Shown: positions 15,784 through 24,672 of the stretch, one piece after another | Position numbering within the stretch: the first letter of the stretch is position 1 | Layout: every line of letters begins with the position of its first letter | Assembly: GCA_964582225.1 (NCBI GenBank) | Contig: CAZORA010000001.1 | Span: 62,001-126,000 of the forward strand | From: Dokdonella_A sp964582225 | GTDB lineage: Bacteria; Pseudomonadota; Gammaproteobacteria; Xanthomonadales; Rhodanobacteraceae | Length of the DNA: 64,000 nucleotides | Direction of reading: 5' to 3' | The notes under the pieces: model-generated | What the model was told of the DNA's origin: nothing | The model's database searches: none | Seen by the model: the letters and a program-made list of their open reading frames with translations, nothing else | Made by a program: the position numbers and the translations under genes

Positions 15784-18213
15784 ATGCGCGGCTTCCTTAC
15801 CGACTTGCGCCATGCCCTGCGCAGCCTGCGCGGACGCCCCGGCTTCAGCCTCACCGCCATCCTCACCCTGATGCTCGGCATCGGCGCGGTGGCGGCGATC
15901 TTCACGGTCTACGATGCGGTGCTGCTCAAGCCCCTGCCCTTTGCCGAATCCGGTCGCATCGTGCGCCTGGTGCGCCAGCAGCCGCCGGTCAGCGGCCCGA
16001 TTTCCGCGCCGGCGCTGCGAGAATGGCAGGGAAAAAGCACCAGCGCGTTCGACGCCTTCGGTGCCTTCGTCACCCAGACCTTCAACCTCACCGGCGGCGA
16101 TGCGGCTGAACGGGTGCAGGGCTATGCGGTGACGCCGGGCTTCTGGAACGTGCTCAGCCAGCCCTTGGCGCGGGGTCGTGCCTTCGGCGAAGAAGAGGAG
16201 CGGAGCAACCAGCACGTGGTGGTGCTGAGCGATCGGCTGTGGCGCAACCGCTACGGCGCCGATCCGGACATCGTTGGCCGCGACATCGATCTCAATGGCG
16301 AGCGCTGGCGCGTCATCGGCGTCACCGCACCCGGCATGACCTATCCCGATGACGCCCAACTCTGGGTGCCGACCTTCCTGCCGGCCAGTGGCGGCGAGCG
16401 CGGCAGCAACAGCCTGTCGGTGCTGGCGCGGCTGGCGTCGGGCGTGAGTCTGACCCAGGCCAGCGAAGTCATGCGCGGCATCACCGCCTGGCAGGCGGAG
16501 ACCTTTCCCGATCAGCACAAGGGCCTGCAGGCGCAGATCCTCCCGCTGCGCGAGGTCGCCGCCGGCGGTCTGCGCAGCCCGCTGACGATCCTGCTGGGCG
16601 CGGCGACGCTGGTGCTCCTGATCGCTTGCGCCAATCTCGCCAGCCTGATGCTGACCCGCGCGCAGACCCGCGAGCAGGAGCTGGCGGTGCGCCGGGCGCT
16701 GGGCGCCGATCGCGCCAGCCTGACCCGCAGCGTGCTGGCCGAAGCGCTGCTGCTCACCGCCATCGGTACTCTGGCCGCGCTGGCACTGGCGCGGATCGCG
16801 GTACCGGCGCTGCTGGCGCTGGCGCCGGACCTGCTGCCGAGCTACAACCTGCCGCGCGTGGACCTGCGCATCGTGCTCGTCAGCGCCAGCGTGGCCGCAG
16901 CCACCCTGCTGCTGTTCGGCCTGCTGCCGGCCTGGCGCGCCAGCAGTGCCGATCCCGCGCAGGCGCTGCGCTCCGGCGCGCGCGGCCAGGTCGGCAACCG
17001 CGCCCACGCCCGCGCGCGCGGCGTGCTGGTGGCCTTCGAGCTCGCCCTCGCGCTGACCCTGATCACCGGCGCCGGGCTCCTGATCGGCAGCCTGCGCCAG
17101 ATCGCCATGGTGGATTCGGGCATGGGCGACGTCAGCCAGGTGTTGACCGCGAAGTTCACCGTGCCGCAGCCGAGCCAGCAGCCCGGCGAGGACAGCTTGG
17201 CCTGGCTGGCGCGCGTCAATCAGACCAGCAAGCCGATGATCGACACCCTGCAGGAGCGCCTCGCCGCGATCCCTGGCGTGCGCTCGGTCTATCTCGGCAA
17301 CCAGTTGCCCGCCTCGGGCGACTGGACCTGGAATGGTGGTCTGGAAATCCGCGGCCATGAGGTGCCGGAGAATTCGGTGGTGCAGTTCCGCTTCATCAGC
17401 CCCGGCTATCTGGAAACCTTCGGCATCCAATTGCGCGAGGGCCGCAATTTCGACGCCGGCGCCGGCGCCGCTGAAACCTTTCCGAGCGAGGCCCTGGTCA
17501 ATCAGGCCTTCGTCGATCGCTTTCTCGGCGGCCAATCCCCCATCGGCGCCCAGGTCGACACCTACGACGGCAGCCTCAAGACCATCATCGGCGTGATCGC
17601 AGACACGTACCAGACCGGTGTTGTGGACGGCGTCTATGCGGAAATCTTCTTCCCGGTGCGCACCGTGCCGATGGCCGACCTCGCGCTGGCGCTGAAGACC
17701 CGCGGCGATCCGCTGGCGCTCGCGCCGACCCTGCGCCAGGTGCTGCACGAGACCTTTCCCGAGCTGCCGATTCACTCGATCCGCAGCATGGACGAGGTGC
17801 TGCGCGGCCCCGACCGCATGCGCCGCTTCAACCTCACCCTGATGAACCTCTTCGCCGGCACCGCGCTGATCCTCGCCGCCATCGGCCTGTATGGGGTGAT
17901 CACCTGGATCGTCGGTCAGCGCCGGCGCGAGATCGGCGTGCGCCAGGCTTTCGGCGCCAGCCGCGGCGCGATCCACGCGCTGATGCTGCGCAGCGGCCTG
18001 GCGATGCTGCTGCCCGGCCTCGCCCTCGGCCTGCTCGGCGCCTGGCTGCTCGGGCGCCTCTTGCAGAGCCAGCTCTACGGCATCGGCAGCGCCGATCCGC
18101 TGGTGTTCGCCGCCGCCTTCGGCGTGCTGACGCTGATCGCGCTCGCCGCTTGCTTCGTGCCTTCGTGGCGCGCGCTGCGGGTCGCACCGATGGACGCCCT
18201 GCGCGATGAATGA
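15784..18213 (+). CDS. ABC transporter permease (FtsX-type, duplicated, ADOP/MacB-like)
   Basis: An 809-residue permease with the organisation helix - large periplasmic domain - three helices, repeated. It opens with FLTDLRHALRSLRGRPGFSLTAILTLMLGIGAVAAIFTVYDAVLLKPLPF, typical of the family. A first periplasmic domain follows (about 55-270), then helices near 275-440 with the coupling segment TREQELAVRRALGADRASLTRSVLAEALL. A second periplasmic domain (about 450-660) leads to final helices with GQRRREIGVRQAFGASRGAIHALML. Only one full permease remains; a second, decayed copy follows 9 bp downstream, so the ancestral operon probably encoded two. Confidence 0.92.
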   Translation: MRGFLTDLRHALRSLRGRPGFSLTAILTLMLGIGAVAAIFTVYDAVLLKPLPFAESGRIVRLVRQQPPVSGPISAPALREWQGKSTSAFDAFGAFVTQTFNLTGGDAAERVQGYAVTPGFWNVLSQPLARGRAFGEEEERSNQHVVVLSDRLWRNRYGADPDIVGRDIDLNGERWRVIGVTAPGMTYPDDAQLWVPTFLPASGGERGSNSLSVLARLASGVSLTQASEVMRGITAWQAETFPDQHKGLQAQILPLREVAAGGLRSPLTILLGAATLVLLIACANLASLMLTRAQTREQELAVRRALGADRASLTRSVLAEALLLTAIGTLAALALARIAVPALLALAPDLLPSYNLPRVDLRIVLVSASVAAATLLLFGLLPAWRASSADPAQALRSGARGQVGNRAHARARGVLVAFELALALTLITGAGLLIGSLRQIAMVDSGMGDVSQVLTAKFTVPQPSQQPGEDSLAWLARVNQTSKPMIDTLQERLAAIPGVRSVYLGNQLPASGDWTWNGGLEIRGHEVPENSVVQFRFISPGYLETFGIQLREGRNFDAGAGAAETFPSEALVNQAFVDRFLGGQSPIGAQVDTYDGSLKTIIGVIADTYQTGVVDGVYAEIFFPVRTVPMADLALALKTRGDPLALAPTLRQVLHETFPELPIHSIRSMDEVLRGPDRMRRFNLTLMNLFAGTALILAAIGLYGVITWIVGQRRREIGVRQAFGASRGAIHALMLRSGLAMLLPGLALGLLGAWLLGRLLQSQLYGIGSADPLVFAAAFGVLTLIALAACFVPSWRALRVAPMDALRDE

Positions 18214-18222
18214 CAAGCACCG

Positions 18223-18665
18223 ATGAACCTGCCGGATCCAGCCTTTGCCCCGCGCAGCCTGCGCGCCCATCGGGGTACCGCTTGTTTCGTCGTGCCGACG
18301 CTGGCGCTCGGCCTGGCCGCGTTTCTCACCAGCCACGCGCTGAGCCAGGGGGTGCCGAGAAAGAGCCTGCCCTACCCGCAGGCCGAGCGCATCGTCGCGC
18401 TGCAGGAGCGGGCGGAAAACGGCCAGGCTTCCACACCCCCGTCGGTTCGCCGATCACCCGCGCCGCGGACATCCAGCGCGGCCCGATCGCCGTGGTCGGC
18501 GGGGACTTCTTCCGCGTGCTCCAAACGCGCCCGCGCTCGGCCGCAGGTTCGCCACCCCGATCGCCGTCATCCCGGCCCGTGCCGCTGCTCGCAGGCGAGT
18601 GGGGCGGCGCAAAGGCACGGCCAGCTGCCGCGAAAGGCGAAAGTCCACCCGGCGGAGTGCGAAAC
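18223..18665 (+). pseudogene. Decayed second FtsX-type permease
   Basis: The reading frame starting at 18223 gives a clear permease N-terminus (RSLRAHRGTACFVVPTLALGLAAF, then SLPYPQAERIVALQERAENGQ). Similarity then shifts to another frame (ADIQRGPIAVVGGDFFRVLQTRP) and again to a third (LGRRFATPIAVI), all in the order expected for a MacB-like periplasmic domain. After about 440 bp the similarity stops, so most of the gene (about 2 kb) is missing. It sits 9 bp after the intact permease. The frameshifts, large deletion and Pro/Cys replacements in the first helix mark it as non-functional. No ribosome site or intact long frame rescues it. Confidence 0.8.
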
Positions 18666-18754
18666 TGACATGATGCGAGGCGTTCGCGTCTGCGCGCCCG
18701 GGTCGCGCACGCCGCGCAGACCGGACCCGCGCACGCCGCCCACGAGGAAACGAA

Positions 18755-19819
18755 ATGAATCGTGAAACCCTGCAGCTGGCTTCGGCCTACATGAGCGTCA
18801 TCATCGGCGGCGGCTTCGCCTCCGGCCAGGAGATCCTGCAGTTCTTCACCGGCTTTGGCCTGTGGGGTATCGCCGGCACGCTGCTCGCGGGTTTCCTGTT
18901 CGCGTTTCTCGGCATGCAGATCGCACGCATCGGCACTCAATTGCGCGCCGAGTCACACAAGGCCGTGCTGAACGCCATCTTCGGCGAAAGGATCGGCGCC
19001 GTGATCGACTGGGCGCTCATTTTCTTCCTGTTCGGTGTCGGCGTGGCGATGCTGGCGGGGACCGGTTCGCTGTTTCGGGAGCACCTGGGGCTGCCGGTGT
19101 GGGTGGGAGGCCTGGTGATGAGCGTCGCCGTGGTCCTGACGCTATCGCTCAACCTGCGGCGCATCGTCGATCTGATCAGCTCGGTCACGCCGCTGCTGAT
19201 CGTCCTGGTGGTGCTGCTGGTGGTCTACACGCTGATTCATGCGGATGCGAGCCGGGACGTTCTCGACAAGCTCGCCGCGCAGCAGTCGACCGCGGCGCCC
19301 AACTGGTATCTGGCGGGACTGCTCTACGCCTCCTTCAACATCGCGGTCGGCTTCCCGCTGCTCGCTGTGCTGTCCGGCAACAGCAACAGCTCGCGCAACA
19401 CGATGCACGGCGGCATCCTCGGCGGGATCGGTCTCGGCGTGCTGATCTTCCTGCTGAACGTCGGCTTGTTCGCGAATCTCGATCGGCTGCAGAACGTGGA
19501 AATGCCGACGATCCAGCTGGCAAAGGGCGTGGCCCCGTGGATCGGCTGGCTCATGATGTTCTCGGTCTTCTGCATGATCTACAGCACCGCAGTCGGCATG
19601 TTTTTCGCCTTCAGCGCGCGCTTCGCACATCCGGGCACACGCAGGTTCCGCTCCACCGCACTGGTCTCGACGTTCGTCGGGCTCGGGCTCAGCTTCGTCG
19701 GCTTCACCAAGCTTGTCGGCACGGTGTATCCGCTGCTCGGCTACCTGGGCATCGCCCTGATCGCGGCGGTCGGCTGGTACTGGTTTCGCCAGCGCGGTGC
19801 GGCGCGAAGCCCGGCCTGA
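18755..19819 (+). CDS. YkvI-family membrane transporter (APC superfamily)
   Basis: A 354-residue polytopic membrane protein with ten or so helices, opening with SAYMSVIIGGGFASGQEILQFFTGFG, the signature of YkvI-like carriers related to amino-acid/cation transporters. The segment YASFNIAVGFPLLAVLSGNSNSSRNTMHGGILGG also fits. A good ribosome site (GAGGAAA) sits 8 nt before the ATG. It lies between the decayed permease and the convergent NCS2 permease. It has no evident link to the export operon, so it may be an insertion into that locus. The substrate is not known. Confidence 0.82.
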   Translation: MNRETLQLASAYMSVIIGGGFASGQEILQFFTGFGLWGIAGTLLAGFLFAFLGMQIARIGTQLRAESHKAVLNAIFGERIGAVIDWALIFFLFGVGVAMLAGTGSLFREHLGLPVWVGGLVMSVAVVLTLSLNLRRIVDLISSVTPLLIVLVVLLVVYTLIHADASRDVLDKLAAQQSTAAPNWYLAGLLYASFNIAVGFPLLAVLSGNSNSSRNTMHGGILGGIGLGVLIFLLNVGLFANLDRLQNVEMPTIQLAKGVAPWIGWLMMFSVFCMIYSTAVGMFFAFSARFAHPGTRRFRSTALVSTFVGLGLSFVGFTKLVGTVYPLLGYLGIALIAAVGWYWFRQRGAARSPA

Positions 19820-19841
19820 GGCGATCCCGCGGCAGGCGCCG

Positions 19842-21194
19842 TCACGCGCCGCCGACGTAGTAGAAGCGGAACAGGAACACGAGCGCAATCGCCCAGGTGA
19901 CCGGTCGCACGTCGCGCCAGCGGCCGGCGAGCAGCTTGATCGCCGCGTAGCTGATGAAACCGAAGGCCAGACCGTTGGCGATCGAATAACTGAGCGGCAT
20001 CATGATGGCAGTGAGCACGGCCGGCACCGCTTCGGTCGCGTCGTCCCAATCGATGTGCACAAGCTCGCGCAGCATGATGCAGCAGACGAACAGCAGCGCA
20101 GGCGCGGTGGCGTAGGCCGGCACCGCGCCCGCCAGCGGGGCGACGAAAAGCGCGAACAGGAACATCACGCTGACCGTCAGCGCGGTGAGTCCGGTGCGCC
20201 CGCCGGCCTGCACGCCGGCGGCGCTTTCGGCGTAGGCGGTGGTGCTCGAGGTACCCAACAGCGAGCCGAAGAAGATCGCCAGGCTGTCGGCGAACAGCGA
20301 CCTGTGCAGGCGCTCCATGCGCGCGGGCACCAGCAGGCCCGCGCGCTTCGCCACGCCCATCAGCGTACCGGTAGCGTCGAACAGCTCGACCAGGAAAAAC
20401 ACCAGCACCACGTTCAGGAAACCCTGGATCACCGGGATGCCCTGCCCGCCCTCCCCGGCCTTCATCGGTCCGGAGAGCGCGCCCCCGAGGTCGAGCTGAA
20501 GGAAGGTCGCATCGATCGACGGCGGCCTGGAAAACACGCCGTGGAACACGTTTTCGGTAAACAGGAACGAAGCAATCGTGGTGAGTACGATACCGATCAG
20601 GATGGCGCCGGGCACCCGCGCACGGTCCAGCGCCACGATGAGCAGGAAGCCGAGCGCGGCGAGCACGACGGAAGCCTGGCGCATGTCGCCCAGAGCCACC
20701 GAAGTCGGCTCCGCCGACACCACCACGCCAGCCCCCTTGAGCGCAATGAAGCCGAGCAGCAGACCGATGCCGGCGGCAACGGCACAGCGCAGCGAACTGG
20801 GGATGCCGTCGATGATGACGCTGCGGATGCCGGTTACGGTGACCAGGAGGAACAGGCAACCCGAGATGAACACCATACCCAGCGCTGCCTGCCACGTGTA
20901 GCCGAGCTGCAGCACCACCGTGTAGGCAAAATAGGCGTTCAGCCCCATGCCCGGCGCCAGCGCGATCGGGTAGTTGGCGTAGAGCGCCATAATGAAGGTG
21001 CCCAGGGCCGCGGCGAGGCAGGTGACGACGAACACTGCATCCCTGGGCATCCCGGCATCGCCCAGGATGCTGGGATTGACGAACAGAATGTAGGCCATCG
21101 TCAGGAACGTGGTCAGTCCCGCGACAACCTCTCTACCCGCACTGGTACCGTGCTGCTTCAACTCGAACACGCGCTCGAGGAGTGCCATGGACAT
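19842..21194 (-). CDS. NCS2/AzgA-type purine permease
   Basis: A 450-residue transporter of the guanine/hypoxanthine/adenine proton-symporter (AzgA/PbuG) group. The N-terminus has LTTFLTMAYILFVNPSILGDAGMPRDAVFVVTCLAAALGT, and later ANYPIALAPGMGLNAYFAYTVV, VELFDATGTLMGVAKRAGL and FGSLLGTSSTTAYAESAAGVQAGGRTG, all diagnostic. About 12-14 helices are visible. Starts at 21194 (MSMALL) or 21188 (MALL) are equally plausible; neither has a good ribosome site. It is convergent with the YkvI-like gene (22-bp gap). Its start is 232 bp from that of the antitoxin relic at 21427; in that gap no purine-riboswitch-like structure was recognised. Confidence 0.92.
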   Translation of the reverse strand: MSMALLERVFELKQHGTSAGREVVAGLTTFLTMAYILFVNPSILGDAGMPRDAVFVVTCLAAALGTFIMALYANYPIALAPGMGLNAYFAYTVVLQLGYTWQAALGMVFISGCLFLLVTVTGIRSVIIDGIPSSLRCAVAAGIGLLLGFIALKGAGVVVSAEPTSVALGDMRQASVVLAALGFLLIVALDRARVPGAILIGIVLTTIASFLFTENVFHGVFSRPPSIDATFLQLDLGGALSGPMKAGEGGQGIPVIQGFLNVVLVFFLVELFDATGTLMGVAKRAGLLVPARMERLHRSLFADSLAIFFGSLLGTSSTTAYAESAAGVQAGGRTGLTALTVSVMFLFALFVAPLAGAVPAYATAPALLFVCCIMLRELVHIDWDDATEAVPAVLTAIMMPLSYSIANGLAFGFISYAAIKLLAGRWRDVRPVTWAIALVFLFRFYYVGGA

Positions 21195-21426
21195 GGGCTG
21201 AGGAAAACCCGAACGCGGGTCCGGCAGTCTCGCCGGTCGGCGAGAACCACGCAAGACGCTCCGCGAGCGAGCGGTGACCCGAGCGGCCGATCAAACCCAA
21301 GCTTTCACCGGCGGCAACGCGGTGCCGCGCGATACGGGATAGCGCGGTCATGCGCCGCACGATAAATGACGGGATCGGGCTGCGCGCATTATGATCTGTC
21401 CAGGCCGGCTAGACGGGAAGCCCCGC

Positions 21427-21843
21427 ATGCACTGGCGGCTGCATTCAGCCAGGAGCCGCCTGAGCGAGGTGAGGCGCGCCGCCAAGACCAAGGGACCGCA
21501 GGTCATCACCGTGTGCGGCGCGGAGGAGGTCGCGATCATTTCGATCGCCGAGTATCGCGAGCTGGAGTCGCGCGAAGGCTCACTGTTCGATTTTCTGCGC
21601 GGCTCACCGCTGCATGGGCTCGACCTCGCGGTGGATCATTCCAGGGAAATCGAAGAACAGGATGAAGCCGTGGCGGCAGCCCTGGGGCAGGCAATGAGGT
21701 ATGTGCAGAAGCTCGGTCGTCCTGCACGGGTGATCGTCGGTTTCATTGCCGTCACCGCGCTGCACCAAGAGTTCACCCTCGTCACGCGCAATACCCGCGA
21801 TTTCACCGACTTCGGTGTCGAGCTGCTGAATCCGTGGCGATGA
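21427..21843 (+). pseudogene. Phd/YefM antitoxin fused in frame to the C-terminus of a FitB/VapC PIN toxin
   Basis: A 138-residue open frame. Residues 1-72 (MHWRLHSARSRLSEVRRAAK, QVITVCGAEEVAIISIAEYREL, LFDFLRGSPLHGLDL) form a complete Phd/YefM-like antitoxin, including the C-terminal toxin-binding tail. Residues 100-138 (FIAVTALHQEFTLVTRNTRDF and VELLNPW) are the final third of a PIN-domain toxin. The usual toxin start and its first acidic residues are gone, and the expected Asp before the IAATA-like helix is Val (RVIVGFIAVTA). The Asp in TRNTRDF remains. An internal deletion that joined antitoxin and toxin is the simplest explanation. The stop overlaps the ATG of the next gene by 4 bp. It could still make a DNA-binding antitoxin-like protein. 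Confidence 0.72.
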
Positions 21844-23207
21844 GCCGACCCACGATCCTGGTCGTCGACGATCAGCCCGACGTGCGCGAGGCGCTGCGCC
21901 TGCTGTTGAAGTCCCTCGACATGCCCAGCGTGTTGACAGAGGGCCCGGCGGCAGCGCTCGTTGCCGCGACGCGGCAGCGCTTCGATGCCGCCCTGATCGA
22001 CCTCAACTACACTCGCGACACGACCTCGGGCGCGGAGGGTCTCGAACTGCTGCGCGAGCTCAAGGCTCTCGACGCCGAACTGCCGGTGATCGTGATGACC
22101 GCCTGGGCCACGATCGACCTGGCGGTGGAGGCGATGCGTCAGGGAGCGGGCGACTTTCTCGAAAAGCCCTGGCAGAACCAACGCCTGGCCAGTGTCTTGC
22201 GCGGCCAGCTGGCGCTCGGCAGGGCGCAGCGCAACGAGCGCCGCCTGAGCGCCGAAAACGCCCTGCTGCGGGGAGATGAGGACGATGGCTTCATCGCCAC
22301 CTCGCCGGCGATGCGCAAGTTGATGGAGATGACCAAGCGCGTTGCCCAGGCCGACGCCAACGTCCTGATCCTCGGCGAGAACGGCAGCGGCAAGAACATG
22401 CTCGCGCGGAGGCTGCATGCCCTGTCGCCGCGGGCCGGACAGGCTCTGGTCCAGGTGAACATGGGCGGCATCCCGGAGTCGGTGTTCGAAGCGGAGATGT
22501 TCGGCCACGTCAAGGGCGCCTTCACGGACGCCAGGGCCGACCGCATGGGCCGCTTCGAGCTGGCCGACGGCGGTACCCTGTTCCTCGACGAGATCGCCAA
22601 CATTCCGCCGGCGCAGCAGCCCAAGCTGCTGCGCGTGCTGGAAGACGGCGAGCTCGAGCGCGTCGGCTCCTCGCGCACCCTGAAAGTGAACGTACGCATT
22701 GTCTCGGCTACCAACGCCGATCTCGCCGTCGAGGTGGCCCAGGGACGCTTTCGCAAGGATCTGATGTTCCGGCTCAACACGATCGAGCTGCGCCTGCCGC
22801 CACTGCGCGAGCGCGGCGCGGACATCGCGCTGCTCGCCGAGTCCATGCTGGCGCGCTGTTCCCTCCGCTATCAGCGCGAAGGCCTGCATTTCACGCCCGG
22901 CGCACGGCAGGCGCTCGAGTCCTATTCCTGGCCCGGCAACGTGCGCGAGCTCAGCCACGTGATCGAGCGCGCGGCGCTCCTGGCCGAGCGCGCCGCGATC
23001 GACGCCGCGACCCTGAATCTCGCGCCCGCGGCGGACGCGGCAGCCAGCGGCGAATTGCTGACCGTCGAGCAGACCGAGGAGCGCCTGGTGCGACAGGCAC
23101 TGGAGCGCAGCGGCGGCAACATTCAGCAGGCCGCACGCGCGCTCGGCCTCAGCCGACCGGCGCTGTACCGCAGGCTCGCCCGCTACGGCATCGAGAGCGC
23201 GAGCTGA
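21840..23207 (+). CDS. Sigma-54-dependent response regulator (NtrC family)
   Basis: A 455-residue activator. The receiver domain (1-125) has phosphoacceptor Asp54 (ALIDLNYTRD) and KPWQN. The AAA+ domain (about 150-385) has Walker A GENGSGKN (179-186), Walker B GGTLFLDEI, and the sigma-54 contact loop GAFTDA at 226-231, a variant of the usual GAFTGA. A Fis-type helix-turn-helix closes the protein (NIQQAARALGLSRPALYRRLARYG). A GTG at 21834 is an alternative start, two residues longer. It is cotranslated with the kinase (TGATG overlap). Regulators of this type usually sit beside MacA/MacB-like operons, so the target is most likely the sigma-54 promoter at 13735; this is inferred. The gene has no visible promoter of its own and may read from upstream of 21427. 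Confidence 0.9.
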   Translation: MSRPTILVVDDQPDVREALRLLLKSLDMPSVLTEGPAAALVAATRQRFDAALIDLNYTRDTTSGAEGLELLRELKALDAELPVIVMTAWATIDLAVEAMRQGAGDFLEKPWQNQRLASVLRGQLALGRAQRNERRLSAENALLRGDEDDGFIATSPAMRKLMEMTKRVAQADANVLILGENGSGKNMLARRLHALSPRAGQALVQVNMGGIPESVFEAEMFGHVKGAFTDARADRMGRFELADGGTLFLDEIANIPPAQQPKLLRVLEDGELERVGSSRTLKVNVRIVSATNADLAVEVAQGRFRKDLMFRLNTIELRLPPLRERGADIALLAESMLARCSLRYQREGLHFTPGARQALESYSWPGNVRELSHVIERAALLAERAAIDAATLNLAPAADAAASGELLTVEQTEERLVRQALERSGGNIQQAARALGLSRPALYRRLARYGIESAS

Positions 23208-24544
23208 TGGCGCGCGCACCGCGCTGGAACCACGAAGCTCGCCTGCTCGGCAGCTTCTGGTTCGGCGCCATGCCCGGCCTGGTGCTCGCTGCGGGCCTTT
23301 CCTTCCACCTCTGGGGCAACGACTGGCGCAGCTGGCTCGGCGTCGGCGCAGCGGTCCTGCTCACCGCGCTCCTCGCGCGCTTCCTGCAACGGAACGCGGT
23401 CTATCCGCTGTACACGTTGACGAACCTGCTGGAAGCTCTACGCGAAGGTGATTACAGCCTGCGCGGCGCGCGCGCGCGACGCGGCGACGCCGTCGGTGAG
23501 GTGATCCTGGAGATCAACGCACTGGCGCAGACCCTGCGCGATCAGCGTCTCGCGCTGGAGGAAAAGCGCGCCCAGCTGGCCAAGGTGCTGGCGGCCCTGG
23601 ACATCGCTGTGCTGAGCTTCGATGAGGACGGTTTCCTGAGCATCGCGAACCCCGCCGCCCAGCGCCTGCTGGCGCGCTCCCTCGACCAGCTCGACGGCCG
23701 CGACGCGGCCTCTCTTGGGCTCTCCGGACTGCTCGAGGGCCCGGACCTGCAGGTGATCGAGCGCAACTTTCCCTCCGGCGGTGGGCGCTGGGAAACTCGC
23801 CGCACGCACTTTCGCAGCGAAGGGCGGCGGCAGGATCTGCTGGTCATCAGCGACCTGAGCCGCGCGCTGCGTGACGAAGAGCGCCTCGCCTGGCAGCGCC
23901 TGCTGCGCGTGCTCGGCCACGAGCTCAACAACTCGCTGGCACCGATCCGCTCGATGGCGGAAACCGCGTGCGGCCTGATCACCCGCGAGGCGCCACCGCC
24001 GGACTGGCGCGATGACGCCGCCTTCGCGCTCGGCGTCATTGCCGAGCGCGCCGACGCGCTGGCGCGCTTCATGGCCCGCTACACCCAGCTCGCGCAGCTG
24101 CCGCAGCCGACCCTGCGCGCAGTCGAACTCAACCCGCTGGTGGAGCGCATCGTCGCGCTGGAGCAACGCCTCCAGGTCGAGATTCTGCGTAGCCCGCCAC
24201 TGGTTCTCGACATCGACCCGGATCAGATCGAACAGGCCCTGATCAACCTGATCCGCAACGCCGTCGACGCCAGCCTGCCCGGGCGTGGCGAAGTCAGCCT
24301 CGGCTGGCGCCGCGACGGCGCGAACGTGATCATCGAGATCAGGGACAACGGCCCCGGCCTTCCCTCCAGCGGCAACCTGTTCGTGCCCTTCTTCACCACC
24401 AAGCCCGGCGGTTCCGGCATCGGTCTGGTGCTGGCGCGGCAGATCGTCGAGCAACACGGCGGCAACCTCGGCCTGCGCAATCGCGAGGACGGGCAGGGCT
24501 GCATCGCCGAACTGCGTCTGCCCCGATCGCGAGCGTCGACGTGA
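23207..24544 (+). CDS. Membrane sensor histidine kinase (NtrB/AtoS-like) partner of the sigma-54 regulator
   Basis: A 445-residue kinase with two helices near the N-terminus (about 13-33 and 40-60) separated by only a few residues, so sensing is likely within the membrane or through the PAS domain. A HAMP-like linker (about 62-120) and a PAS domain (about 125-220, FDEDGFLSIANPAAQRLLAR) precede the H box LRVLGHELNNSLAPI with His238. The ATPase domain contains LINLIRNAVDA, DNGPGLP, FFTTKPGGSGIGLVLARQIVEQHGG. Its ATG overlaps the last base of the regulator stop. It phosphorylates the NtrC-type regulator; the signal is unknown, presumably an export substrate or envelope damage. Confidence 0.9.
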   Translation: MARAPRWNHEARLLGSFWFGAMPGLVLAAGLSFHLWGNDWRSWLGVGAAVLLTALLARFLQRNAVYPLYTLTNLLEALREGDYSLRGARARRGDAVGEVILEINALAQTLRDQRLALEEKRAQLAKVLAALDIAVLSFDEDGFLSIANPAAQRLLARSLDQLDGRDAASLGLSGLLEGPDLQVIERNFPSGGGRWETRRTHFRSEGRRQDLLVISDLSRALRDEERLAWQRLLRVLGHELNNSLAPIRSMAETACGLITREAPPPDWRDDAAFALGVIAERADALARFMARYTQLAQLPQPTLRAVELNPLVERIVALEQRLQVEILRSPPLVLDIDPDQIEQALINLIRNAVDASLPGRGEVSLGWRRDGANVIIEIRDNGPGLPSSGNLFVPFFTTKPGGSGIGLVLARQIVEQHGGNLGLRNREDGQGCIAELRLPRSRAST

Positions 24545-24672
24545 GGGGAGCGAGCTGTTTCGGCCGGCGCCCGAGCGACGGTGCCAAAAGCTGAACGAAC
24601 GATCGACGAGCCTCCTCCGCAGGTGGTGCGCGCGCGCATACTGCAGCAATGGCGTCAAGGAGTTTTGTCACG

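Noticed and set aside
15019..18336. Minus-strand ORF of about 1,105 codons opposite the ABC export genes
   Set aside because: Antisense to intact ATPase and permease genes, with Ala/Gly/His-rich low-complexity composition.
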